Below are positions 54,813 to 63,469 of a stretch of DNA of 64,000 bases, one piece after another (within the stretch, counting starts at the first letter, position 1; every line of letters starts with the position of its first letter). The notes under the pieces are model-generated. The model had not been told where the DNA came from. It did no database searches and worked only from the letters and a program-made list of their open reading frames with translations. This stretch comes from Cytophagales bacterium (lineage in GTDB: Bacteria > Bacteroidota > Bacteroidia > Cytophagales > Cyclobacteriaceae): NCBI GenBank assembly GCA_033344775.1, contig JAWPMT010000004.1, positions 868,001-932,000 on the forward strand. The letters run 5' to 3'. A program made the position numbers and the translations under genes.

Positions 54813-54922
54813 TAATAATTGGTGAGTTGGTTGGTGAAAGGCTTGCTCCCTCTCGGGGTGCAGGCTTTTCCTTGTTTCCAACCACTTTCAAGCGCTTAAA
54901 TTCAAAAACATAGTGGTTAGTT

Positions 54923-54954
54923 GGGTTGTCTGAATGTCGGGCAGCCCTTTTTTT
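54923..54954 (+). terminator. Rho-independent terminator after the acidic lipoprotein gene
   Basis: An 8-bp stem (54923-54930 GGGTTGTC with 54940-54947 GGCAGCCC, two G-T pairs) and a 9-base loop, directly followed by seven T (54948-54954). It lies 110 bases after the stop. A weaker hairpin at about 54838-54872 also precedes a T-rich stretch. Confidence 0.75.
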
Positions 54955-55019
54955 ATGACCTCTAATCGAAGAAATCACAACAAAGCGGGAATTTATAGCG
55001 TTCTTTGAAACAGCAAATC

Positions 55020-55820
55020 ATGAATACCTTGAAGACTCGACTGCCCCTCATTGGACTGATGATTTTGATCAGCTTTGGTATCCTGGCCAATGGCAATGAC
55101 ACCACTGCATTCAGGCCCTTCACTGAGAAAGAAGAACTGAACTTTAAATTGAGCTATGGCTGGTTCAAAATCGGAAAAGGTTTGGTACGACTTTCTGACG
55201 ATGCTACTGAACACTATTCGGTCTATGCAGAAGGACAAACGGTGGGATTACTCGGCATCTTTGCCAACCTGGATGACAAGTTCTACGCTAATGTGGATAC
55301 TACTACCTTAAAGCCACTATCGTCCGTAAGGGACATCAAAGACGGCAGGTATTGGCGACATCAGGAAAATAAATTCAAACATGAGGACGCTCAGGTACAT
55401 GTCGATATCATCGACTATAAGGATACTTCAAAAAATGTCAATAGAGACATAGAAATCCCGGAGCCAACTTTCGACATTCTAAGCTCCTACCTTTATCTAC
55501 GAAGTGTCGACTGGTCACAAAGAAATGTGCAGGACTCGGTGATGGTCAACACCTTCTATGGCAAGAAAATCTACAATTTCGGAGTAGAGTATGCAGGTCA
55601 GGAACGCATCAAATTCCGAGGAAAGAAGATCACGACTTACAAATTGTACATCCTTTTCCCTAACAGTACGGTTTTCCCTGAAGATAAGCCTGTGACTGTT
55701 TGGATAACGGCCGATGAAAATCAATTACCACTAAAAATCTCAGCCAAGTTTGGCATTGGTAGGGCTACGGCCGAATTGGTGGGGTACAAGAATTTGAAGG
55801 TACCAAGGGAATATTTTTAA
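55020..55820 (+). CDS. DUF3108-family exported protein
   Basis: A 266-residue protein from ATG 55020 (the open frame reaches TTG 55005). Signal peptide with core LIGLMILISFGILANG, then a DUF3108 domain: FTEKEELNFKLSYGWFKIGKGLVRL near the start and KPVTVWITADENQLPLKI at the end. DUF3108 proteins are periplasmic or outer-membrane-linked and of unknown role. It ends in a 4-base overlap with the convergent small lipoprotein gene. Its relation to the TonB cassette is only positional. Confidence 0.85.
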   Translation: MNTLKTRLPLIGLMILISFGILANGNDTTAFRPFTEKEELNFKLSYGWFKIGKGLVRLSDDATEHYSVYAEGQTVGLLGIFANLDDKFYANVDTTTLKPLSSVRDIKDGRYWRHQENKFKHEDAQVHVDIIDYKDTSKNVNRDIEIPEPTFDILSSYLYLRSVDWSQRNVQDSVMVNTFYGKKIYNFGVEYAGQERIKFRGKKITTYKLYILFPNSTVFPEDKPVTVWITADENQLPLKISAKFGIGRATAELVGYKNLKVPREYF

Positions 55821-56260
55821 ATCGTCAGCTCGTGGGTTTTGTCCACTTTCACGCCTTCGGTGCAATCCATCTCGTATTTACTGTCCTGTGACCAGTAGTC
55901 GAAGATCTCGCCTGCACTGTACAGATCGTAGTTTACTTTCCACTCATTATTCAGACAGCTAGATCCCGGATGATCTAATAATTTGATGTTAATGGTATTG
56001 ATTCCCCTTCTTAAGTTAGGTCGGAGATTGACCACCACTTTGTCCATGTCTGCTTTCAACAATTCATCCGTCGACCAGACTAACTGATCATTCACAAAAA
56101 CCTGAGCTTCATTATCAATTTCATGGAATACAATTCCATATTGCGGGGCTTCATAAGATTCACCCTTATCAGCAGGTTTTTCAAACTTGGGAAACCTGCA
56201 GGCGATCATCACCAAACAAAAGAACAAGAAAACGCAGGCGGATCTAAAGATATTATGCAT
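55817..56260 (-). CDS. Small lipoprotein of unknown function
   Basis: A 147-residue protein with a lipoprotein signal (Cys21 in VMIACRFPK). The mature part is predicted to be beta-rich (QYGIVFHEIDNEAQVFVNDQLVW, RPNLRRGINTINIKLLD), a carbohydrate-binding-module-like appearance rather than enzyme-like. Two cysteines near the end (SSCLNNEW and MDCTEG) could form a disulfide. No family is recognised. It is transcribed alone and ends within the convergent DUF3108 gene. Confidence 0.65.
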   Translation of the reverse strand: MHNIFRSACVFLFFCLVMIACRFPKFEKPADKGESYEAPQYGIVFHEIDNEAQVFVNDQLVWSTDELLKADMDKVVVNLRPNLRRGINTINIKLLDHPGSSCLNNEWKVNYDLYSAGEIFDYWSQDSKYEMDCTEGVKVDKTHELTI

Positions 56261-56398
56261 GTCTAATTAACGTTTCAAGCTTCGGCGGATTGCCAGGATC
56301 AGGCAACCATTTTCCGAACTTCAGCACAAAAGTAAAAGGCCTTGCCGTAAGCCAAGGCGAATTCCACCATATTTGCAGCCAAGTAGATATTAAAGCAC

Positions 56399-57508
56399 TT
56401 GATCAAAGACTTTTTTGCTTCGCTTCCTACCCCGGTCAAACGATTTTGGATGATCGGTCTTGTGCTAAGGTTAGTAGCACTATTTTTCGTGATCACCGCA
56501 CCTGATTATGTGGGGTATCGCCTCCCGATTGCAGAATGTATCACATCTGGCAAATGGCTGTACTGTGAATGTGCCTATAACCACACGCCGCTCTATCCTT
56601 ACCTGAGTGCGTTGATGAATTGGTTTTCCGGAGGACATCCACTTTTACAAGGCTTTTTGATCACCTTACCTCTAGGGCTCGGTGATGCGCTTGTTCCCCT
56701 GGTAATTTTTGCCCTGTTCAGAAAAATAGGAAAGGAAAGCATCGCGGCTACAGCTGCTATGATCTATGCGTTGAATCCCATTGCTCTGATTGAAGTTGGT
56801 ATTGCACATTGGGATGGATTCACCACGTTTTTCTTGCTCCTTTCCCTGTTTTACATGCATGAAGACAAACTCTTCAAATCAGGATTGGCTGCAGGGTTTG
56901 GTGTACTCCTCAAACAATTCCCTCTGGCCATTGTCCTGTTCTCTTTTGTCAGGAACTGGAATTTCAAAAAAGCATTTATCCTCGGTGTGATCACCATTGG
57001 AGTGGTCGTACTTGGGTTTTTACCCTTTATTCTGAAGTGTCCGGAAACCTTCGTTCAAAATTTATTGGGACACCCACTTTGGAAAGGGGCTGCGAGCACC
57101 AAAGTAGGTATTGGGACAGTAAAAGATCTTTTTGAACATTTATCCATTCCAGGGGCTAAAATGGTCTGGCTCGGCTTGTTCGTTCTGATAATCGGTTTAC
57201 CCGCTCTCAAAGTGAATGAACATAATTACATCTACTATGTAGGCCTGGTCATGGTCACATTGGCGTGGTTCACCTTTGTCACCCATCGACAGCTATTGGT
57301 TTGGTCCATGCCATTTGTCATCATGCTCACGCTGGAGCGCAAACAATACATCCCCTTCGTATTGATGTTCATCGGGTATGCAATTCGCATCATCAAACCA
57401 CATTGGGCATTTGGCCTGATCCATCTGGGAGTAGGCGTCTATTATTATGTTGCATTCCTGCAAACACTTTTAGCAAAACCTCAAAATACGGTCACTGCAA
57501 ATGAGTAA
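56399..57508 (+). CDS. Polytopic membrane glycosyltransferase (GT-C-like, GT87/mannosyltransferase type)
   Basis: A 369-residue membrane protein with about 9-10 helices and a periplasmic loop with YNHTPLYPYLS, similar to the first loop of GT-C glycosyltransferases that use lipid-linked sugars. The C-terminal half is highly hydrophobic. Start is uncertain: TTG 56399 opens the frame, and an ATG (MIGLVLR) occurs 17 codons later. It overlaps the GT2 gene by 8 bases. As first gene of the glycan cluster it may act on an undecaprenyl-linked sugar. The exact family is not certain. Confidence 0.75.
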   Translation: MIKDFFASLPTPVKRFWMIGLVLRLVALFFVITAPDYVGYRLPIAECITSGKWLYCECAYNHTPLYPYLSALMNWFSGGHPLLQGFLITLPLGLGDALVPLVIFALFRKIGKESIAATAAMIYALNPIALIEVGIAHWDGFTTFFLLLSLFYMHEDKLFKSGLAAGFGVLLKQFPLAIVLFSFVRNWNFKKAFILGVITIGVVVLGFLPFILKCPETFVQNLLGHPLWKGAASTKVGIGTVKDLFEHLSIPGAKMVWLGLFVLIIGLPALKVNEHNYIYYVGLVMVTLAWFTFVTHRQLLVWSMPFVIMLTLERKQYIPFVLMFIGYAIRIIKPHWAFGLIHLGVGVYYYVAFLQTLLAKPQNTVTANE

Positions 57509-58433
57509 AATCACATTCGCATTGGGATTAGGCACTTTCCAGCGGCCCAAAATGCTGGAGAATACGGTCATTTCATTGACTAAGATTGACTTGCCGGAAA
57601 ATGCGGAAGCCACACTCCTGCTCTCCGACAATGATTCAGAGGAAAGCGCACGGGCTGTCTTCGAAAAGTACCAGGATCAGTTTCCATTCCAGGCCAGGTA
57701 CCTCGTCGTTGCAGAACGGGGCATCATCCATATGCGCAATCGGGTTTTGGAAGAAGCCATCGCCATGAAAGTTGATTACATCACTTTTGTGGATGATGAC
57801 GAAACCGTCAATACGAACTGGCTGACGGGCATGTATGAAACACTACTGAAGTACGAGGCAGATGCGGTGGACGGGGCTGTTGAGCGAGTATTACCTCCCG
57901 AAACACCTAAATGGATCGTGAAAGGCAGGTTCCTGGACTGGCATAGCTTTCCTACCGGATCGATCAGGCAATCTGGCAGTACAAGCAACGTGATCTTCAA
58001 GAGAAAATTGGTTGACGAATGGGGATTACGATTTCATCCGGCACTGAACTTTGCAGGGGCTTCGGATACTTTTCTATTTCGTCAGGCCGCGTTGAAAGGA
58101 GCAAAAATTGTCTGGCTCGATGATCGCCTGGTCAAAGAGTACTTCCCTCCTTCTCGCGTGACCCGAGAATGGATCTTGAAACGAGCTTATCGAAGAACCA
58201 ACTCTAAATTCATACGGAAGCGATTGGAATACGGCTATGCACGAGCAGCTGCCACGCAATTTTTCAATGGGGTTTTCCAATTGGTTGTGGGCGGACTTTT
58301 ATCGATCATCACCCTACCTCTGGGTCCAATGCTACGTTTGCATGCGCAACGAATCTGGATGAAGGGGTTAGGCACTTTTAACGGAATATTTGGTGGCGTT
58401 TATGAAGAATACAGAAGAACACACGGAAATTGA
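57501..58433 (+). CDS. Family 2 glycosyltransferase
   Basis: A 310-residue GT-A fold enzyme. The nucleotide-sugar site has the FVDDDE aspartate motif (about residue 95) after LGLGTFQRPKMLENT. The catalytic region with HPALNFAGASDTFLF is present, and a C-terminal hydrophobic segment (VFQLVVGGLLSIITLPLG) probably binds the membrane. It overlaps the upstream gene by 8 bases and the downstream methyltransferase by 32 bases. Sugar and acceptor unknown. Confidence 0.9.
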   Translation: MSKITFALGLGTFQRPKMLENTVISLTKIDLPENAEATLLLSDNDSEESARAVFEKYQDQFPFQARYLVVAERGIIHMRNRVLEEAIAMKVDYITFVDDDETVNTNWLTGMYETLLKYEADAVDGAVERVLPPETPKWIVKGRFLDWHSFPTGSIRQSGSTSNVIFKRKLVDEWGLRFHPALNFAGASDTFLFRQAALKGAKIVWLDDRLVKEYFPPSRVTREWILKRAYRRTNSKFIRKRLEYGYARAAATQFFNGVFQLVVGGLLSIITLPLGPMLRLHAQRIWMKGLGTFNGIFGGVYEEYRRTHGN

Positions 58434-59358
58434 ACCAGACTATTGTCGCATTTGCCAAAATGCGGAAAACAATACCACGCACATCGCTCGCGAAATGATG
58501 TACGGGCTACGGGAAGAATTTGAGTACTTCCAGTGCGGGGAATGTGGCTGTCTCCAGATCGCTGAATTTCCCGAAGAGATGGACGCTTACTATCCACAAA
58601 ATTATTATTCATTCCAGCCTAAAAAAATGGGGGCCTTTGAAGCTTTTGCAAAAAAAGAAATCTCCCTCAACACGCTCAAGACGACTAATCCACTTGGCAA
58701 GCTGTTGCGAAAAGCATTCCCAGGTCACTTATTGTGGCTCAATGAACACTGCAATGTGAATTTCGATTCTAACATTCTGGATGTCGGATGTGGTCAGGGT
58801 AATCTCCTCATGGAAATGCATCGATACGGTTTCAAGAACCTTACTGGAGTGGATCCCTTTATCGAAAAGGACATCAATTATTCCAATGGCGTAACCGTAC
58901 TGAAGAAAGAAATCCAGGAAGTAAAAGACACCTACGACCTGATCATGTTGCACCATTCATTGGAGCACATGCCCAATCAGGATGCAGTGTTTGGAAAACT
59001 GCGAGAATTGCTCAATCCGGAGGGCAGAATTGTGATCCGTGTTCCTGTTTCCGATAGTGCTGCCTGGGAAAACTACGGCATCAACTGGGTGGAATTGGAC
59101 CCTCCGCGTCATTTCTTCCTCCACACCAAGGAGAGTATGGACCTCATGGCTGGCCGACATGGCATGAAGGTGTATCATCGTTTGTATGATTCCAGTGCTT
59201 TCGAAATAATCGGTAGTGAAAAGTGGAAAAGGGATATTCCCTCCAATGATCCTACTCCTGAAGACCTGCAAAAAGAAAAAACCCGTTACCAAAAAGAAGT
59301 GGAGCAGCTGAATAAAGAGGAACGCGGTTGTCGGGCTTGCTTTTATTTGGGAAGGTAG
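58402..59358 (+). CDS. SAM-dependent methyltransferase with N-terminal zinc ribbon
   Basis: A 318-residue class I methyltransferase starting at ATG 58402, within the last 32 bases of the GT2 gene; a TTG four codons earlier opens the frame. The N-terminus has two CxxC-type pairs (YCRIC and CGECGC), a zinc-binding module seen in sugar and natural-product methyltransferases. The SAM site is ILDVGCGQGNLLMEM with a later LIMLHHSLEHM. It likely methylates a sugar or carrier-bound glycan. The target is not known. Confidence 0.9.
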   Translation: MKNTEEHTEIEPDYCRICQNAENNTTHIAREMMYGLREEFEYFQCGECGCLQIAEFPEEMDAYYPQNYYSFQPKKMGAFEAFAKKEISLNTLKTTNPLGKLLRKAFPGHLLWLNEHCNVNFDSNILDVGCGQGNLLMEMHRYGFKNLTGVDPFIEKDINYSNGVTVLKKEIQEVKDTYDLIMLHHSLEHMPNQDAVFGKLRELLNPEGRIVIRVPVSDSAAWENYGINWVELDPPRHFFLHTKESMDLMAGRHGMKVYHRLYDSSAFEIIGSEKWKRDIPSNDPTPEDLQKEKTRYQKEVEQLNKEERGCRACFYLGR

Positions 59359-59419
59359 TACAATATTAATAAGGTCTTTTCTTCGCGGAACTTTCCTTAA
59401 TTTCGCGGCAAACTTTTGA

Positions 59420-60421
59420 ATGATAATGGAATATTCTTTGGTAACAGGTGGTGCTGGATTTGTCGGAGCACATGTAGTTCGGGACTTATTAGCCGCTGGC
59501 CACAATGTGATTGTATTGGACGACCTTTCAGGAGGTTTTGAGGAGAATATTCCAGAGGAAGCCAAATTCATCAAAGGTTCTATCACAGATCATGAGTTAT
59601 TGGAGCAACTTTTCAATGATCACAAGATCAAATACGTCTATCACCTCGCTGCGTATGCCGCAGAAGGTTTGAGTCACTTCATCAAGCGATTCAATTACAA
59701 CAACAACCTCATCGGTAGTGTCAACCTGATCAATGAGTCGATCAAGCACAAGGTATCGTGTTTCGTTTTTACTTCTTCCATCGCTGTATACGGCGCGCTG
59801 GAGCCTCCAATGACAGAAGCCATGACGCCAGTACCGGAAGATCCCTATGGTATCGCTAAACTGGCCGTAGAGCAGGAATTACGCGTTTCTCACGAAATGT
59901 TTGGATTGGATTACGTCGTATTCCGTCCTCACAACGTTTATGGTGAATATCAAAACCTTGGTGATCGCTATAGAAACGTAGTAGGTATCTTTATGAACCA
60001 ACTCATGCAAGACAAGCCTTTGACCATCTTCGGTGATGGTTCACAAACCCGGGCATTTACTTACGTTGGAGACATTTCTCCTGTAATTGCCAATTGCGTG
60101 AATGATCCCAAGGCTTACGGGCAAGTATTCAATGTTGGAGCAGACAAGAACTATTCGGTAAAAGACCTGGCGACTGAAGTAATGACGGCCATGGAAATCG
60201 ACGGAGAACTCCGATTTACTGAAGCCCGAAACGAAGTATTACACGCTTATTCTGATCACGCTAAGACGAAAGAATATTTTGGTGAGTATGCCAAAACCAG
60301 TCTGGCTGAAGGTTTGAAAAAGATGGCTGATTGGGCAAAAACCGTAGGCATCAACAAGAGTAACAAATTCGAAAACATTGAGATTTTAGAGAAGTTACCT
60401 CCGATTTGGTTGGAGGATTGA
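59420..60421 (+). CDS. NAD-dependent sugar epimerase/dehydratase (SDR)
   Basis: A 333-residue extended SDR of the UDP-glucose 4-epimerase group. The NAD site is GGAGFVGAHVV. The catalytic residues are S in FTSSIAVYG and Y-x-x-x-K in DPYGIAKLAVEQ. The substrate block YVVFRPHNVYGE and the YVGDISPVI segment follow. Two ATGs (59420 and 59426) could start it. It is preceded by a near-consensus -7 box (TAATTTCG at about 59399). It supplies a nucleotide sugar for the surrounding glycosyltransferases. Confidence 0.9.
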   Translation: MIMEYSLVTGGAGFVGAHVVRDLLAAGHNVIVLDDLSGGFEENIPEEAKFIKGSITDHELLEQLFNDHKIKYVYHLAAYAAEGLSHFIKRFNYNNNLIGSVNLINESIKHKVSCFVFTSSIAVYGALEPPMTEAMTPVPEDPYGIAKLAVEQELRVSHEMFGLDYVVFRPHNVYGEYQNLGDRYRNVVGIFMNQLMQDKPLTIFGDGSQTRAFTYVGDISPVIANCVNDPKAYGQVFNVGADKNYSVKDLATEVMTAMEIDGELRFTEARNEVLHAYSDHAKTKEYFGEYAKTSLAEGLKKMADWAKTVGINKSNKFENIEILEKLPPIWLED

Positions 60422-60506
60422 TCCTTCGACAGGCTATCTATGACAGATTGAAGATTTTTCAATGAATTCGGTATAAAGCGCGGAAAAGAGATACCCTGCG
60501 TGGGCC

Positions 60507-60555
60507 GCCGGATATTTTTCGGTTTCCTTCGGATCTTAAACCGAAAAATTCCGGC
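60507..60555. repeat. Long inverted repeat (18-bp hairpin)
   Basis: The left arm 60507-60525 (GCCGGATATTTTTCGGTTT) pairs with the right arm 60538-60555 (AAACCGAAAAATTCCGGC) with one bulged base; the loop is 12 bases. GC ends and an AT core make a stable hairpin on both strands. It lies between convergent genes. Confidence 0.8.
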
Positions 60556-60702
60556 ATGACCGGGTCCGAAGACAAGCTTACTTTAGTAATGTCATTTCTG
60601 TTTTGTGTTTATAGGAAACCGAAAATTACCCCCTCAGGTTGACATCCACTGCCACCATAGAGCATCGTCCAACATTAACCTAAAAATGAAATAATCTTCT
60701 TT

Positions 60703-60729
60703 GTCACGCTGAGGTACTCGAAGTGTGAC
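60703..60729 (-). repeat. Short palindromic repeat at the 3' end of a glycosyltransferase gene
   Basis: GTCACGCT (60703-60710) pairs with AGTGTGAC (60722-60729) around GAGGTACTCGA. This form (GTCACGCTGAG...TCGAAGTGTGAC) is a common intergenic repeat in Bacteroidota. It directly abuts the stop of the minus-strand gene, so it may protect or end that transcript. Confidence 0.6.
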
Positions 60730-61761
60730 TTATTTTGAAGACTCCCATTGCTCGATATTCTTAACAAAGGTTTTACCAATGTGCAATGGATCATAGCCAT
60801 TGACAATGAGGTCATAGGCGTTCTTGCCAATGCTCGCTCTTTTCTCCTGATCTGCCTTCATGGACAGGATGGCTTCTGCCATTTTTTCAGGAGAGGCCTC
60901 TGTTAATTGAATGTCTTTACCGTTGGTAAAGACTTCTTTGATCGCAGGAGTATCCTTTGTGATAATGCACTTACCTAGTGCGGCATATTCATAGACCTTG
61001 TTAGGAATCACCAGGTCCGTTTTGATCGAATCAGCAAAGATTCCGAGGCACACATCAAAAGCATTGATGATTGGATTGATGTCATCGTAATTCACCCAAC
61101 CCCGGAATTGCATGTTTTCTAACTGATAACCATCTGCCAGTTTTCTGATCTTTTTATACTGCGACCCTGCCCCAACGATATCAAAATTGATATCTGCTTC
61201 ATTTTTCAAGACACGTGCCGTCTCGACAATTTTATCTAACCCTTGAAGAGGAATGAACCCACCGTGAAAGCCTACGGTAAACTTCTCATTGGCTTCTCCA
61301 GGCGCGGGTTTAAAAATGGAAGTATCAACCCCGATGGGTAACACAAAGATGTTAGCTGGATCAAGGTTATACTTATTGACAATCCAGTCAATGTCTCCCT
61401 GGGTATCCATCATGATCACGTCACAATTCCTAAAGGCAATCCAGTCACGGTAATACTTTTCAGGAGCAGTCCACCATTTACCATGATCAATGGTCCGGGT
61501 CAGGTATTTAGAGATCAAAGGGTCGAATACGATCGGAGTTGAAGTCATCTTCCTTACCGGACGTACATCGCTGTGTCGCATGGAACCAATATAGATGTAA
61601 TCAGCTTCCTCGGCGTGCTTTTGAAACTCCTCCTTTGAAAACCCCTCTTTGTTCAAAGGATATTGAATGACTTCTACCTTTGGATTTTCCGACAACCCAT
61701 TGAGTAATATGCGTGTCTTGTTATAATTGAAGTCATCGTTACCGGTAAAAAGAATCTTCAT
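60730..61761 (-). CDS. Family 4 (GT-B) glycosyltransferase
   Basis: A 343-residue GT-B enzyme. The C-terminal nucleotide-sugar domain has FTVGFHGGFIPLQG, FDIVGAGSQYKKIR and the acidic motif region LVIPNKVYEYAALGKCII. The N-terminal domain is intact. It starts 13 bases after the two-domain glycosyltransferase stop and is the last gene of a minus-strand glycan unit. The donor and acceptor are unknown. Confidence 0.88.
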   Translation of the reverse strand: MKILFTGNDDFNYNKTRILLNGLSENPKVEVIQYPLNKEGFSKEEFQKHAEEADYIYIGSMRHSDVRPVRKMTSTPIVFDPLISKYLTRTIDHGKWWTAPEKYYRDWIAFRNCDVIMMDTQGDIDWIVNKYNLDPANIFVLPIGVDTSIFKPAPGEANEKFTVGFHGGFIPLQGLDKIVETARVLKNEADINFDIVGAGSQYKKIRKLADGYQLENMQFRGWVNYDDINPIINAFDVCLGIFADSIKTDLVIPNKVYEYAALGKCIITKDTPAIKEVFTNGKDIQLTEASPEKMAEAILSMKADQEKRASIGKNAYDLIVNGYDPLHIGKTFVKNIEQWESSK

Positions 61762-61774
61762 ATCATCAATGAAA

Positions 61775-63469
61775 TCAACCTAACGTGATATTGTAGCACT
61801 CTGGGCACTCCTTTTTCTTACCAAACAAAAACGACTTAATGAGGTGCACATTTCTCGTAAGTGGCAACTTCTTCGGATATGGTCGGTATTTCGTATTAGA
61901 AAGCTGAATAAAATCGTCCATGGTAGAGCCCAATGCGATGAACGTGACGGTTGGATTGAGTTCATACCAATTTCGGATCAGCACCTTGGCCAGCATGCCA
62001 CACATAAGGATCACAAACGAACCCTCGGGGAATTTACGATCTTTCAGATTATCGTATTCTTTATGCGAATTGACAAATGGGATTTTGATCTTATTTTCTT
62101 CCTTCACAGTCACACCCAGGTTTTCCAGGATATCAAGTTTTTGGTAATCGTTCATCACGAAATACATCTCACGATGTATCATTTGTGAAATGATCTGCGG
62201 CAGATAAAAGAGGTTATGATGAAAAACCATCGCCCCTATCTTACCTACATAATCACCCATAAGTTCATCGGCTACCTTCCTCCGGGGAGCTGCACAAGTA
62301 GAGCAACTAACACCAATAAAGTAGTTTTCTTGTTGGTACTTAATGGAGTCTAAAAGCCTTTCTGCCAGGGGAATGTCATATTGATCCTGAATCCGACCAT
62401 TCCAGGTTTTCTTATGATCATCGTTGAGGTATTTCCTAATGAAGTTAAGTTCGCCATCATTGAAGTGCGCAAATGTAAAGGCCTTCCCTGTTTTCAAAAA
62501 TGCAAGAAACTTTTGCATGGTCTCCTCATAATCCGGATTTTTATGCTTCTCAAATCTGAAGGTCTGACGCTGATTGATTGAGAACCGATTGACGATAAAA
62601 ACAAGGATAAATCGCCAAAAGGCAATCTTGTAAGAAATCCAGCTTTTGAACGCATTCCCAAACCCTGAAGAACCCTTAAAGTCTACATCGGCGGCATATT
62701 CCCTGGGAACTGTCACTACACCTGGATTAGTCCCAGTACGTGTATTTTTGAAACTATTGCTCTTAGCATCAAACTTCAGTCCTCGAACTTTTTTACGTAC
62801 ATAACTACCTTTCGCACTTCGTTCAACCTCTGCCAAGGCCACAAAATGGTCCATCACCCAATTGAAATACGGCAATTTCGTAGCACCAAGACTACCTCTG
62901 GTAGCTGCCAATATTTGCTGATCACCATCTACAGCGATCTTGTGAGCTGACGTCCTTATTTCGAGAAATACATCCAAATAATATCTCGTGAAATACAAAT
63001 CATTTTTAGACGCGCCATTTGACAGATGGTAGGCACTATTGATGTCTCGGGTCAAATCCCTAACAGCCCCTACTTCTCCGATAAAAGCATCTGAATCCAG
63101 ATAATTGTATTTGTGATTCCTTGGATAGAATTTCCAGTGATAATATTGCAGGGGACCATCGGGATAATTGAAGTTAGCATCCGCAGCAAATAGCACATCG
63201 GCATCCTGTTGTTGAAACTTCTCCACCAATGCCTCAGGCTTACCTGTCAGATGAGTCCCTACACCATTTACCACCAGAATCAGAGATTTCTCTTGCAAGC
63301 GGCTTTCTCCAAGAAATTCATGCAGCCGAACCACTTTTAGTTTCTCTGTCCATACGTCTTCGGCCAACGTCAACTCGTGCAAAGCCACCTCATGACTATC
63401 ACAATAGGATTTCAATTCCTCGGACAAAGGATATTGCAAACTTGAAAATGCTACAATACTTAAATTCAT
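61775..63469 (-). CDS. Two-domain glycosyltransferase: PLOD-like domain plus GT-D-like (DUF1792) domain
   Basis: A 564-residue protein. Residues about 1-240 resemble the glycosyltransferase domain of PLOD/procollagen glucosyltransferases: VLFAADANFNYPDGP, the surface-exposed LDSDAFIGEVG and a later DGDQQI acidic motif. Residues about 300-555 have the GT-D layout of DUF1792 proteins: FAHFNDGELNFI with the DGE motif, VSCSTCAAPRRK and SFVILMCGMLAKVLI. This joins two catalytic units in one chain. Overlaps the following gene's coding end by 4 bases (start at 63469). The product is probably a branched surface glycan. Confidence 0.78.
   Translation of the reverse strand: MNLSIVAFSSLQYPLSEELKSYCDSHEVALHELTLAEDVWTEKLKVVRLHEFLGESRLQEKSLILVVNGVGTHLTGKPEALVEKFQQQDADVLFAADANFNYPDGPLQYYHWKFYPRNHKYNYLDSDAFIGEVGAVRDLTRDINSAYHLSNGASKNDLYFTRYYLDVFLEIRTSAHKIAVDGDQQILAATRGSLGATKLPYFNWVMDHFVALAEVERSAKGSYVRKKVRGLKFDAKSNSFKNTRTGTNPGVVTVPREYAADVDFKGSSGFGNAFKSWISYKIAFWRFILVFIVNRFSINQRQTFRFEKHKNPDYEETMQKFLAFLKTGKAFTFAHFNDGELNFIRKYLNDDHKKTWNGRIQDQYDIPLAERLLDSIKYQQENYFIGVSCSTCAAPRRKVADELMGDYVGKIGAMVFHHNLFYLPQIISQMIHREMYFVMNDYQKLDILENLGVTVKEENKIKIPFVNSHKEYDNLKDRKFPEGSFVILMCGMLAKVLIRNWYELNPTVTFIALGSTMDDFIQLSNTKYRPYPKKLPLTRNVHLIKSFLFGKKKECPECYNITLG

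Larger units (their letters stand above)
60422..60729. other. 308-base intergenic stretch with palindromic repeats, no gene
   Basis: Between two convergent genes no coding frame is supported. The stretch holds a large inverted repeat (60507-60555), a partial further copy of its arm near 60614-60627 (GGAAACCGAAAATT), and a short hairpin just after the right-hand gene (60703-60729). It looks like accumulated repeat elements. Confidence 0.6.

Noticed and set aside
58957-59586. A 209-residue minus-strand frame covering the end of the methyltransferase gene
   Set aside because: It overlaps two real genes in reverse and shows no domain.
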